Shown: piece after piece, positions 8,093-15,246 of the stretch
Position numbering within the stretch: the first letter of the stretch is position 1
How the letters are laid out: each line of letters starts with the position of its first letter
From: an uncultured Flavobacteriaceae bacterium
GTDB taxonomy: Bacteria > Bacteroidota > Bacteroidia > Flavobacteriales > Flavobacteriaceae
Length of the DNA: 64,000 bases
Reading direction: 5' to 3'
Assembly (NCBI GenBank): GCA_934675205.1
Contig: CAKUPQ010000001.1
Coordinates: 1 to 64,000 of the forward strand
Made by a program: the position numbers and the translations under genes
The notes under the pieces: model-generated
Seen by the model: the letters and a program-made list of their open reading frames with translations, nothing else
What the model was told of the DNA's origin: nothing
Databases searched by the model: none

Positions 8093-9367
8093 ATGCAAAG
8101 AGATAACGAAATTTTTGATTTGATTCTTGACGAACAAGACAGACAGACCGAAGGATTAGAACTTATCGCATCGGAAAATTATGTAAGCGAACAGGTTTTG
8201 GAAGCTGCAGGTTCTATTCTAACCAACAAATATGCAGAGGGTTACCCGAACAGAAGATATTACGGAGGGTGCGAAGTGGTTGATATTATTGAGCAAATCG
8301 CCATCGACAGAGCAAAAACACTTTTCGGAGCTGAATACGTAAATGTTCAGCCTCACTCGGGTTCTCAAGCCAATACAGCTGTTTTTTCAGCTTGTCTGAA
8401 ACCGGGAGACAAAATTTTAGGTTTCGATTTATCACACGGAGGACATTTAACTCACGGTTCTCCCGTTAATTTTTCGGGAAAATTATACAATCCTGTTTTC
8501 TACGGAGTTGACCAAGAAACAGGACTTATCAATTACGACAAAGTTCAAGAAATCGCAGAAAGAGAGAAGCCACAAATGATTATAGCCGGAGCTTCTGCTT
8601 ATTCGAGAGATATGGATTTCAAGCGTTTCAGAGAAATTGCAGACAGTGTGGGAGCACTTCTTTTCGGAGATATTTCGCATCCTGCCGGGCTAATCGCTAA
8701 AGGACTTTTGAATGATCCGATTCCGTATTGTCATATCGTAACTTCTACTACTCACAAAACCTTGAGAGGACCAAGAGGAGGAATCATTATGATGGGTAAA
8801 GATTTCGAAAATCCATTCGGACTAAAAACTCCAAAAGGAGAAGTTAGAATGATGTCTGCCTTGCTTGATAGTGCTGTATTTCCGGGAAATCAAGGAGGTC
8901 CACTAATGCACATTATCGGAGCGAAAGCGGTTGCTTTTGGAGAAGCACTTTCTGATGAATATTTCAGATATATAGTTCAGGTTCAGAAGAATGCAAAAGC
9001 AATGGCAGCTGCATTTGTCGAAAAAGGTTATCATATTATTTCGGGAGGAACCGATAATCATATGATGCTGATTGACCTTCGCAACAAAGGAATTTCAGGA
9101 AAAGATGCTGAAAAAGCTCTTGGAAAAGCTGAAATTACCGTAAACAAAAATATGGTTCCGTTTGACGACAAATCTCCGTTTGTAACTTCGGGAATCCGAA
9201 TCGGAACTCCTGCAATCACTACAAGAGGACTCGTTGAAGAAGATATGAAAACAATCGTTGAACTGATTGACCAAGTTATCACAAACCACGATAATGACGA
9301 AAAATTAGAAGAAATTGCAGACAAAGTCGTAGATATGATGAGCGAAAGACCAATTTTTGTGTTTTAA
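8093..9367 (+). CDS. glyA: serine hydroxymethyltransferase
   Basis: A 424-residue PLP enzyme interconverting serine plus tetrahydrofolate with glycine plus methylene-tetrahydrofolate, the main source of one-carbon units. Visible signatures are the opening [13 protein letters not shown], then [38 protein letters not shown], and the PLP-lysine motif [13 protein letters not shown]. Length is typical of the bacterial family. It is transcribed alone, with a repeat and a terminator following. Confidence 0.98.
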   Translation: MQRDNEIFDLILDEQDRQTEGLELIASENYVSEQVLEAAGSILTNKYAEGYPNRRYYGGCEVVDIIEQIAIDRAKTLFGAEYVNVQPHSGSQANTAVFSACLKPGDKILGFDLSHGGHLTHGSPVNFSGKLYNPVFYGVDQETGLINYDKVQEIAEREKPQMIIAGASAYSRDMDFKRFREIADSVGALLFGDISHPAGLIAKGLLNDPIPYCHIVTSTTHKTLRGPRGGIIMMGKDFENPFGLKTPKGEVRMMSALLDSAVFPGNQGGPLMHIIGAKAVAFGEALSDEYFRYIVQVQKNAKAMAAAFVEKGYHIISGGTDNHMMLIDLRNKGISGKDAEKALGKAEITVNKNMVPFDDKSPFVTSGIRIGTPAITTRGLVEEDMKTIVELIDQVITNHDNDEKLEEIADKVVDMMSERPIFVF

Positions 9368-9385
9368 TTTTTTGAATATTATAAT

Positions 9386-9413
9386 GTAGAGACGCATAAT
9401 TATGCGTCTCTAC
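9386..9413. repeat. perfect 28-bp palindrome (dispersed-repeat type)
   Basis: GTAGAGACGCATAA is followed directly by its exact reverse complement. It lies between glyA and its terminator and cannot itself be an efficient terminator because no T-run follows. Palindromes of this kind recur in many bacterial genomes as REP-like elements. Confidence 0.7.
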
Positions 9414-9422
9414 GGACAAACG

Positions 9423-9447
9423 AAATCCTCTCGAATTGAGAGGATTT
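9423..9447. terminator. bidirectional terminator between glyA and YggS gene
   Basis: A 10-bp perfect stem (9423-9432 with 9438-9447), a 5-base loop and a T-run on the plus strand; it ends immediately before the converging YggS-family gene. Confidence 0.85.
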
Positions 9448-9449
9448 TT

Positions 9450-10184
9450 TTATACATTTTTATTTTCATTCCAATAATAGCTGTCGGGATAAATTCTTTG
9501 CCCGAAAATGGCTGTTCCGACTCTGATAATCGTTGCTCCCTCTTCAATAGCTGTTTCCAAATCCCCACTCATTCCCATTGAAAGTTCTTTCATCTGAACA
9601 TTCGGAATATTTTCCTCAATGATTTTCTGCTGAATATTTTTCAGCAATCGGAAACATTCCCTTACTTTTTCGGTTTCTGCACTAAATAAACCGATTGTCA
9701 TCAATCCTTTGATGTTTAACTTATCGAATTGTGAAACCTGCTTGGTAAATTCAACCGCTTTTTCGAGGTTTATCCCGAATTTGCTTTCTTCTGCTGATGT
9801 ATTAACCTGAATAAAAACGTCTATTTTTTTGTTTTCAAAAAGTAATCTTTGATGTAATTTTTCGGCTAAATCTATTCTGTCAAGCGATTCGACACACGAA
9901 ACTCCGTATTTCAAAATGTCTTTTATTTTATTGGTCTGAAGATGTCCTATAAAGTGCTTTTCGTGAGGAATGTCTTTCAATTCTTCAAATTTTTCTTTGG
10001 CTTCCTGAACTTTATTTTCTCCTATCAGAGTTTCTCCCGATTCGATTGCAATTCTGATATTTTCAGCCGAAACCGTCTTGGTAGCCAACAATAATCGAAC
10101 TTCGTTTGGATTTCGTCCCGACTTTTCACAAGCCAAAGCAATCCTTTTTTTGATTTGGGCAATATTGTCTAAAATGGGATTCAT
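9450..10184 (-). CDS. YggS-family PLP-homeostasis protein
   Basis: A 244-residue fold-type III PLP-binding protein (YggS/PROSC family), which binds PLP without known catalysis and keeps free PLP and amino-acid pools balanced. It shows LLLATKTVSAENIR (PLP lysine), GENKVQEAKEKF, HFIGHLQTNK, VNTSAEESKFG, and the phosphate-binding end MSMG-like ELSMGMSGDLETAIEEGATIIRVG, split here into ELSMGMSGD and RVGTAIFG. The N-terminal strand is normal; the C-terminus extends about 15 residues past RVGTAIFGQR. It shares one base with the AAA ATPase stop codon, so the two are co-transcribed. Confidence 0.93.
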   Translation of the reverse strand: MNPILDNIAQIKKRIALACEKSGRNPNEVRLLLATKTVSAENIRIAIESGETLIGENKVQEAKEKFEELKDIPHEKHFIGHLQTNKIKDILKYGVSCVESLDRIDLAEKLHQRLLFENKKIDVFIQVNTSAEESKFGINLEKAVEFTKQVSQFDKLNIKGLMTIGLFSAETEKVRECFRLLKNIQQKIIEENIPNVQMKELSMGMSGDLETAIEEGATIIRVGTAIFGQRIYPDSYYWNENKNV

Positions 10185-10882
10185 TATTCTATTTCTGATA
10201 AAATTTTGGCTTTGATTTGTGTAAAAATATCGTCTTTTGCTTGTGCAAAAGATAGTCCGAATCTTCTGTTTACGTCTTTCAGATTTTCGGGAAAACGGGA
10301 AAGCAAAACATCATAATAACTATCAAGCTCTGCCTCTGTTGGCAATTCAAATTTGACACTCAACTGAAAACGTCTCAACAAGGCTTTGTCGATAATTTCA
10401 ACGTGATTCGTAGCACAAATAAGCAGTGCTTTTTCGGGAAAATAATCAATTAGTTGGATAAGTGTATTGACCAATCTTCGCATTTCTCCGACATCTTTGT
10501 CGTCATTTTCACGGGCTTTTCCGATTTGGTCGAATTCATCTAAAAACAAAACCGCTTTGTCTTTTTCGGCTTTGTCAAAAACGGCTTTCAGGTTTTGTGA
10601 GGTTTCCCCGATTCGAGACGATACAATATTACTCAAATTCAGGATCAAAAGCGGTCGTTCGAGTGCAGTGGCAATAGCTTTGGCAGTGGTTGTTTTTCCG
10701 CAACCCGAACTTCCGTGAAGCAAAACCTTGTTGTTTACAGGCAATCCGTATTGATGAAGTTTATCAATATGTTGATGTTCTTTGATGAGTTGTTCAATCT
10801 CTTTACGATTCTCATTTTTCAAAAAAATATCCGAAAGTTGAGTTTGTTCTTTATCGTTTATGATTAAATTATAGATATTCAT
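10184..10882 (-). CDS. small stand-alone AAA+ ATPase
   Basis: A 232-residue AAA+ module with a short N-terminal segment (1-50). It has Walker A GSSGCGKTT (57-65), Walker B VLFLDEFD (111-118), a sensor-1 region LLICATN and an arginine-finger-like LLRRFQ. It most resembles classical AAA ATPases of the FtsH/CDC48 type but lacks membrane segments and protease or partner domains, so its partner must be supplied in trans. It lies in an operon downstream of the MarR gene (12-bp gap) and overlaps YggS by one base. The client is unknown. Confidence 0.85.
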   Translation of the reverse strand: MNIYNLIINDKEQTQLSDIFLKNENRKEIEQLIKEHQHIDKLHQYGLPVNNKVLLHGSSGCGKTTTAKAIATALERPLLILNLSNIVSSRIGETSQNLKAVFDKAEKDKAVLFLDEFDQIGKARENDDKDVGEMRRLVNTLIQLIDYFPEKALLICATNHVEIIDKALLRRFQLSVKFELPTEAELDSYYDVLLSRFPENLKDVNRRFGLSFAQAKDDIFTQIKAKILSEIE

Positions 10883-10894
10883 TCGGTATCAGAT

Positions 10895-11503
10895 TTAGGC
10901 TACTCGTTCGTGTTCTGGGCAATCTATCCGTAAATCATTGACATTTAATTTCTGATTCAGCAAGGTACAAAAATGCGTGTTCCCGTTGTCCGAAGCCTTA
11001 TAAAACGAACAGGTCATACACATTCTCTGAATGGTAATCACTCCGGATTTGTTCAGATAGCGGATTATTTCCATAAGATTTAGCAATAAATTTTCCTTGT
11101 CCTCTGTCTCCATTTTGTCGATTGGAGTTCGAATTTCCTTTGTAAAAAGAGAAGTTTTTGAGGCTATATCTTTACCTTTTTCTGTCAGACTAATCACATA
11201 ACTCCGAGTGTCTTGTGGCTCAAATTCTTTAGAAATAAGCTCTTTTTGTTCGAGTGTTTTTATGGTATCGCTTATGGTGGCTTTGGTCATATTAAATTCG
11301 TCTGCCAAATAGCTTACTTTCCGTTTTTCCTCGCTATGATGAAGTAAAAAAACCAATACCTGCACCTGAATCGGGCTTAGAGAATGTTCCTTGCTTTCTT
11401 GCCATAGCAAAACACGGAAAGCTTGTGAAATGCGTTCGAGAGAAGCCACAATTTTGCTTTCCGTATTTTGGTTTTGATAATTTAAATCAAAATCTGATTT
11501 CAT
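10895..11503 (-). CDS. MarR-family regulator with four-cysteine tail
   Basis: A 202-residue protein. Residues about 20-150 are a MarR winged helix: SPIQVQVLVFLLHH, the HTH VSYLADEFNMTKATISDTIKTLE shown in part as MTKATISDTIKTLE, and the wing DTRSYVISLTEKG. An extra C-terminal module (about 155-202) has C162-x2-C165, C179 and C195, a pattern able to bind Zn or an Fe-S cluster. MarR proteins repress promoters and respond to ligands or oxidation. The shared ATCCTAACTA element in the DUF2024 and mini-thioredoxin promoters is its likely operator (inference). It shares one base with the upstream DUF2024 gene. Confidence 0.92.
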   Translation of the reverse strand: MKSDFDLNYQNQNTESKIVASLERISQAFRVLLWQESKEHSLSPIQVQVLVFLLHHSEEKRKVSYLADEFNMTKATISDTIKTLEQKELISKEFEPQDTRSYVISLTEKGKDIASKTSLFTKEIRTPIDKMETEDKENLLLNLMEIIRYLNKSGVITIQRMCMTCSFYKASDNGNTHFCTLLNQKLNVNDLRIDCPEHERVA

Positions 11504-11868
11504 TAATTACAATTTTCCATTTCAAGGATAAAATACCCTTTCTTTTTAATATCTGATTCCCATTCCGGAGAAACTTCTCTCACGTGGCAGAATCTACATT
11601 CTTCAGAAGCAAGAGGTTGTCCCTCCTGCCCTTTGGTTTTAAGATATTCCCGTCCGTAAGTGTAAATTACTGTTGTGTCTTTTTCCGTTTCGGGTGCAAT
11701 AATGTCAAAGTGCATTATTGTTCCATCTCTCCGGGTTACATAGGTGTCCCAAACTGCTACTTTCATCTTGGTCTGATTTTGAAATTCCTCCTGCTCCGTA
11801 CTATTCTGCTTGAATGCAACAAAAAGCAAAGAAACAAAAGAAATCAGGATTAAACTATACTTTTTCAT
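11503..11868 (-). CDS. DUF2024 protein with N-terminal signal-like extension
   Basis: Residues 35-121 (MKVAVWDTYV through YFILEMENCN) match the whole DUF2024 family, including EECRFCHVREVSPEW. The family has no assigned function. Here the frame also encodes 34 residues in front: MKKYSLILISFVSLLFVAF looks like a signal or membrane anchor, followed by a Glu/Gln-rich linker. If the upstream start is used, the protein is exported or anchored. If translation starts at the internal ATG (11764-11766), it is the usual cytoplasmic form. It overlaps the MarR gene by one base. Confidence 0.85.
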   Translation of the reverse strand: MKKYSLILISFVSLLFVAFKQNSTEQEEFQNQTKMKVAVWDTYVTRRDGTIMHFDIIAPETEKDTTVIYTYGREYLKTKGQEGQPLASEECRFCHVREVSPEWESDIKKKGYFILEMENCN

Positions 11869-11888
11869 CTGTTTTCTTGTATTTTTTT

Positions 11889-11970
11889 GCCACGGATTAA
11901 AGGATTTTCACAGATTTTTAGTGTAATTTTTAATCCCTGACTGCCGTCAGGCAGGTGTGCAATCTGTGGC
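11889..11970. repeat. dispersed imperfect palindrome, copy A
   Basis: An imperfect inverted repeat whose ends are GCCACGGATTAAAGGATT and a complementary TTTTTAATCCCTGACTGCC...GGCAGGTGTGCAATCTGTGGC block. It sits in the presumed 5' leader of the DUF2024 gene. Copy B (49061) shares both ends almost base for base and copy C (56271) has a shorter related version. Confidence 0.75.
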
Positions 11971-12005
11971 TAATATTTTTTTAATGCTGTGATAAAATTG
12001 CCTTA

Positions 12006-12037
12006 CAAAGATAGGAATCCTAACTATGTAAGGCAAA
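12006..12037 (-). promoter_or_regulatory. DUF2024-MarR promoter with operator-like element
   Basis: On the minus strand TTTG (12037-12034), a 20-bp spacer and TATCTTTG (12013-12006) form a consensus Bacteroidota promoter. The spacer holds TAGTTAGGAT (12026-12017 on this strand), followed by TCCTA, giving the short palindrome TAGGATTCCTA. The same TAGTTAGGAT occurs in the spacer of the mini-thioredoxin promoter. The leader to the DUF2024 start is about 130 nt and contains repeat copy A. Confidence 0.65.
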
Positions 12038-12042
12038 TTTTT

Positions 12043-12276
12043 TTACCCTTTTACATCTTCCATAGAAGCACCGAAATTGATGTGCAACACATTTCCGTTT
12101 GGTGTAACCAAAGCGGGAACGGATTTCACTCCTGCTCTTTCAGCCTCTCCTATTCTGCTACGTTCTTCTCCGATGTGAACTATTTCCACATTGTCCAAAC
12201 CAATCAAATTAATAATGTCGTGTTCTGCACTTATGCAAACAGGACAACCTGCGTGATAAAAAACTGATTTACTCAT
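12043..12276 (-). CDS. CPVC mini-thioredoxin/glutaredoxin-like protein
   Basis: A 77-residue protein with a shortened thioredoxin fold: SVFYHAGCPVC with the redox pair C11/C14, then the family cis-Pro region VKSVPALVTPNG. Such small proteins act as thiol-disulfide exchangers in the cytoplasm (no signal peptide is present). It is transcribed alone from a promoter with the same operator-like element as the downstream DUF2024-MarR unit, which suggests one regulon. Substrate unknown. Confidence 0.85.
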   Translation of the reverse strand: MSKSVFYHAGCPVCISAEHDIINLIGLDNVEIVHIGEERSRIGEAERAGVKSVPALVTPNGNVLHINFGASMEDVKG

Positions 12277-12317
12277 TTTCTTAAAGTTTTAAATTGTGTA
12301 TGACAAAATCGTCAGAA

Positions 12318-12349
12318 CAAATATAGTTAGTCATCCTAACTAAAGCAAA
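12318..12349 (-). promoter_or_regulatory. mini-thioredoxin promoter with operator-like palindrome
   Basis: On the minus strand TTTG (12349-12346), a 20-bp spacer and TATATTTG (12325-12318). Inside and overlapping the -7 box is the inverted repeat TAGTTAG-N5-CTAACTA (12324-12342). It contains TAGTTAGGAT, which is identical to the element in the DUF2024 promoter. Confidence 0.68.
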
Positions 12350-12392
12350 TGTATTTTTAATAAAATTTGATTTTTAACATATTTAATGCTAT

Positions 12393-13238
12393 TTACAAAT
12401 TGATTTTCGCTTGTTCCCAACCGATTATAGCTGTTTTTCGAATGGGATTCCACATATATCCTCCGAATGTTCCAGTGGATTGGATAACACGATGACAGGG
12501 AATCAAAAAAGCAACAGGATTACTCCCGATAGCTGTTCCGACAGCTCGTGAAGCATTCGGATTTCCGATTTCATTGGCTAATTTTCCGTAAGTCGATAAT
12601 TTCCCAAACGGAATTTTCAACAGGCTTTCCCAAACTTTCAGTTGAAAATCTGTTCCTTTTAAGTGTAGTTTTATTTGTTCTAATCTGCTCCAATCATTCC
12701 GAAAAATAGACAGAGCATTTTGTTGCAACTCGTCTGATTTCTGCTGAAAAACAGCATTCAGAAATTTGGCTTTTAAGTCATTCAACGCTTTTTCGATATC
12801 CTCATCAAAAGCCATATAACAAACACCTTTCGAGGTAGAGGCAACAATCAGGTTTCCAAACGGGCTTTCTGCAAAATCATAATATATTATGAGGTTTTGT
12901 CCTCCGTTTTTGTATTCGGCAGGTGTCATTCCTTCAATATTTACAAACAAATCGTGCAGACGACTCGTACTCGAAAGTCCCGTTTCAAAAGCCGTATCAA
13001 ACAAAGTAACCCGGTTATCTTTTTTGAGGATATTTTTTGCATTCTCGACACTTATGTACTGCAAAAACTTCTTCGGACTTACTCCTGCCCAATCTGTAAA
13101 CAACCTCTGAAAATGAGACGGACTCAAGTGTATCTTTTCAGCTACTTCGTCTAAATTTGGTTGGGATTTGAAATGCGTCTGAATGTACTCTATCGCTTGT
13201 GCAATTCGGTTGTAATTGATGTTTTCCTGCTCTTTCAT
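12393..13238 (-). CDS. Ada-like AraC/methylated-DNA cysteine methyltransferase
   Basis: A bifunctional DNA-alkylation repair protein and regulator. An AraC-type HTH region (about 10-100) has LDEVAEKIHLSPSHFQRLF and SVENAKNIL. The O6-methylguanine-DNA methyltransferase domain follows, with LLKIPFGKLSTYGKLA and the acceptor-Cys motif PVAFLIPCHRVI. The N-terminal Zn/methyl-phosphotriester domain of full Ada (AdaA) is absent. I chose ATG 13236-13238 (MKEQENINYN): the frame is open a further 25 codons but those residues (VAFFYANKSTKRIF) look non-coding and lie over the terminator region of the HugZ-like gene. Length from this start is 281 residues. Confidence 0.9.
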   Translation of the reverse strand: MKEQENINYNRIAQAIEYIQTHFKSQPNLDEVAEKIHLSPSHFQRLFTDWAGVSPKKFLQYISVENAKNILKKDNRVTLFDTAFETGLSSTSRLHDLFVNIEGMTPAEYKNGGQNLIIYYDFAESPFGNLIVASTSKGVCYMAFDEDIEKALNDLKAKFLNAVFQQKSDELQQNALSIFRNDWSRLEQIKLHLKGTDFQLKVWESLLKIPFGKLSTYGKLANEIGNPNASRAVGTAIGSNPVAFLIPCHRVIQSTGTFGGYMWNPIRKTAIIGWEQAKINL

Positions 13239-13300
13239 ACTGCAAAAATCGGAAGTATTTCGGAAAATAAAAATCCGTTTCGTACTTTTATTAGCATAAA

Positions 13301-13328
13301 AAAAGGCTACCAAAATTGATAGCCTTTT
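13301..13328 (-). terminator. terminator of the HugZ-like gene
   Basis: A 9-bp stem (13301-13309 with 13320-13328) and a 10-base loop. On the minus strand it is followed by seven T residues, 18 bp after the stop codon. Confidence 0.75.
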
Positions 13329-13345
13329 AAATATTTCAAAAAAAA

Positions 13346-13885
13346 TTAGTCTTCTTTTCTTACAGTATGGTTGATGTCATTTCTGTGAGTAATAATATCA
13401 AAATTCGTATCTACAAAATAAGCACTTCCGAAGCCATTTACGTAAGAACCTTTAATCGGAACGATTTCAATCATAATAAAGTCGTCCATTCCTGTCAGAA
13501 TATCAAGGATTTTTCCGTGAATTTCCGTCAATCCTGCTACTGCTTTGTCCCAAAGTTCCGTACCTCTTTCGATTGGGTTAGTCGTAGCATCAATAGTCAA
13601 TCTTTCACGAGCATAGATTTGTTTGGTATCCGATTCATCTTCGATGAACATTACCGAAACTTTTTTCACATCTCTTAAATTCTTGGTATGACGAGCCATA
13701 AACGAAACCAAAACATACAGCTTGTTATCAATCATCACGTGGGGAACATAGCTCGAATTCGGGTTTCCTTCCGAATCAATCGTAGCCAAAATAACCGATT
13801 TACATCTTGCAATCAACTCTTTTACTTTCGGCTCAACAGGTCTGTTTTTGCGTTGAGCTGTTTCTACTTTATCCTGAACACTCAT
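13346..13885 (-). CDS. HugZ-like/PNPOx-fold flavoprotein
   Basis: A 179-residue split-barrel protein of the pyridoxamine-phosphate-oxidase-like superfamily, closest in layout to the HugZ haem-utilisation group: CKSVILATIDSEGNPNSSYVPHV, LVSFMARHTKNL and IKGSYVNGFGSAYFV. Members bind FMN or haem; the function here is not certain. The C-terminal FGSAYFVD stretch occurs in HugZ relatives. A TACCTTTG box lies 35 bp upstream on the same strand (13921-13928). Confidence 0.8.
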   Translation of the reverse strand: MSVQDKVETAQRKNRPVEPKVKELIARCKSVILATIDSEGNPNSSYVPHVMIDNKLYVLVSFMARHTKNLRDVKKVSVMFIEDESDTKQIYARERLTIDATTNPIERGTELWDKAVAGLTEIHGKILDILTGMDDFIMIEIVPIKGSYVNGFGSAYFVDTNFDIITHRNDINHTVRKED

Positions 13886-13920
13886 AATTATATATCTTTT
13901 TGAATTTATAAAATTTCTCG

Positions 13921-13928
13921 CAAAGGTA
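13921..13928 (-). promoter_or_regulatory. -7 box of the HugZ-like gene
   Basis: TACCTTTG on the minus strand fits TAnnTTTG and lies 35 bp before the start codon. Confidence 0.5.
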
Positions 13929-13982
13929 GGTCTTATTTAGAATATTTAAAAATAATTAAATCGAAAAATATATTTAGTTGAG

Positions 13983-14201
13983 TTATTCAAAAAAATCTTT
14001 TACTTCAACTCCGATAGCTTGGGAAATTTTTAGAAGATTAAGAGAGGTTACATTTTGTCTTCCGTTTTCAATACTGCTTAAATTTGACTTTTCCATTTTA
14101 ATTTCAGCACAAATATCCAACTGACTAAACCCCTTTTCTTTACGGAGTTCAGCAATTTTAGCACCTAATTTTTTCAGAAATTCTTTTTCGGGAACAGTCA
14201 T
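13983..14201 (-). CDS. Xre-family helix-turn-helix regulator
   Basis: A 72-residue single-domain regulator: LGAKIAELRKEKGFSQLDIC followed by KMEKSNLSSIENGRQNVTSL is a canonical HTH_3 fold; the end carries GVEVKDFFE. It is divergent from the 107-residue gene. A near-perfect 18-bp palindrome between them (14235-14252) is a plausible operator. Similar small Xre proteins act as repressors of a neighbouring promoter. Confidence 0.88.
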   Translation of the reverse strand: MTVPEKEFLKKLGAKIAELRKEKGFSQLDICAEIKMEKSNLSSIENGRQNVTSLNLLKISQAIGVEVKDFFE

Positions 14202-14234
14202 TAGGGCAATTTCACAAAAAAACCACCTCTTTGG

Positions 14235-14252
14235 GTTATGATATATTATAAC
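14235..14252. promoter_or_regulatory. 18-bp palindrome, candidate Xre operator
   Basis: GTTATGATATATTATAAC pairs at 8 of 9 positions. It covers the place where the -33 element of the 14298 gene promoter should lie, so a bound dimer would block transcription. Confidence 0.4.
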
Positions 14253-14259
14253 TATATTT

Positions 14260-14267
14260 TATATTTG
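14260..14267 (+). promoter_or_regulatory. -7 box of the 107-residue gene
   Basis: TATATTTG fits TAnnTTTG, 30 bp upstream of ATG 14298. Confidence 0.55.
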
Positions 14268-14297
14268 TCAGATAATAATTTTTTAAACTAAAATTTT

Positions 14298-14621
14298 ATG
14301 CAAAATATCCCTATTTATAATGAAACTGATTTAGCTCGTGCAGGAAAAAAAGATGATAATCTAGAAATTGAGATTTTTAGAGAGTTTATACTTCAGTTAC
14401 TTCAAGTAGAAAAATTAGAAGACCCTAAAGAGAAAAAAATCATTGATAATATTCAGGAAAACGGAACATACTTACTTAATAAAAATAAACTAAATATCCT
14501 GAAAAAGATAGTTACACGCTATGAAAAAAGTTGTGATAGCTGTCATACAAAAATTCCTTTAAATGAAGTTTTGTACTCGGATAAATATTGTAGTAATCAC
14601 AAATATTTAGAAGATGAATAA
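14298..14621 (+). CDS. uncharacterised protein with C-terminal zinc-knuckle-like motif
   Basis: A 107-residue cytoplasmic protein that I do not recognise. Residues 20-75 are predicted helical and charged (FILQLLQVEKLEDPKEKK, LNKNKLNILKKIV). The C-terminus has C79-x2-C82-H83 and C98-x2-H101, able to bind one zinc ion. It is preceded by a good promoter with an operator-like palindrome and followed 47 bp later by a lipoprotein gene on the same strand. Base composition is lower in GC than the neighbouring housekeeping genes, which fits an accessory locus. Confidence 0.75.
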   Translation: MQNIPIYNETDLARAGKKDDNLEIEIFREFILQLLQVEKLEDPKEKKIIDNIQENGTYLLNKNKLNILKKIVTRYEKSCDSCHTKIPLNEVLYSDKYCSNHKYLEDE

Positions 14622-14668
14622 CTTAATAAAGTTATCACTATAAAAAAATTAACTAATAATAATTAACG

Positions 14669-15094
14669 ATGAAAAGACTATTTATTAAACTACTTTTAGT
14701 TTTAAGTGTTTGTACGTTTATTTCTTGTACAACAGATGATTCTTCTACACAGCAAACAAATCAAGAACTTGTAACAGATTGGTATAATCTTTTTGCTAAA
14801 GATAAAACATTTAAGGATAATGAAACTAATTTTTATGATTTTACAATAGAAGATAATATTCTTATAATTAGAAAATCACTTTCTAATGCAGGGTGGATAA
14901 GTATTTTTGGAGAGTATCATTATGAAATTGACGGAAATATCAATTCAGGTATTATATATTTATCCCCTGTTGATGATGATAATCTTAATTTGTATGGTGG
15001 AATATCTCATATTGAATATTCACAAATAAATAATAACATTTTTATATCATTAGCTCATAATAATGGTACTATTACACCTCTATCAATAACCTGA
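14669..15094 (+). CDS. uncharacterised lipoprotein
   Basis: A 141-residue protein with a lipoprotein signal: a hydrophobic stretch ending FISC (Cys 20), then TTDDSST. The remainder is a probable all-beta domain (NFYDFTIEDNILIIRKS, YEIDGNINSGIIYLSP, NNNIFISLAHNN) with no family I recognise. It is probably co-transcribed with the 107-residue gene (47-bp gap). A hairpin terminator follows at 15197. Confidence 0.75.
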   Translation: MKRLFIKLLLVLSVCTFISCTTDDSSTQQTNQELVTDWYNLFAKDKTFKDNETNFYDFTIEDNILIIRKSLSNAGWISIFGEYHYEIDGNINSGIIYLSPVDDDNLNLYGGISHIEYSQINNNIFISLAHNNGTITPLSIT

Positions 15095-15196
15095 CTAATT
15101 ATACGAATTAAGAAGTTAAATCACAAAAAATTCTGACTATGTAGCAGCAATTACATTTACAGATGTTTTTTAGGTTTGACAATGTAATAAAAGAAC

Positions 15197-15230
15197 AAAC
15201 CCTGTCAAAGTTGTAACTATGACAGGGTTT
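15197..15230. terminator. bidirectional terminator before carA end
   Basis: An 11-bp stem (15197-15207 with 15220-15230) and a 12-base loop. T-rich flanks on the plus strand serve the lipoprotein gene; the carA stop lies 16 bp away on the other strand. The 100 bp between the lipoprotein stop and this hairpin holds nothing else recognisable. Confidence 0.75.
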
Positions 15231-15246
15231 TTACTATGTTGAAAAT

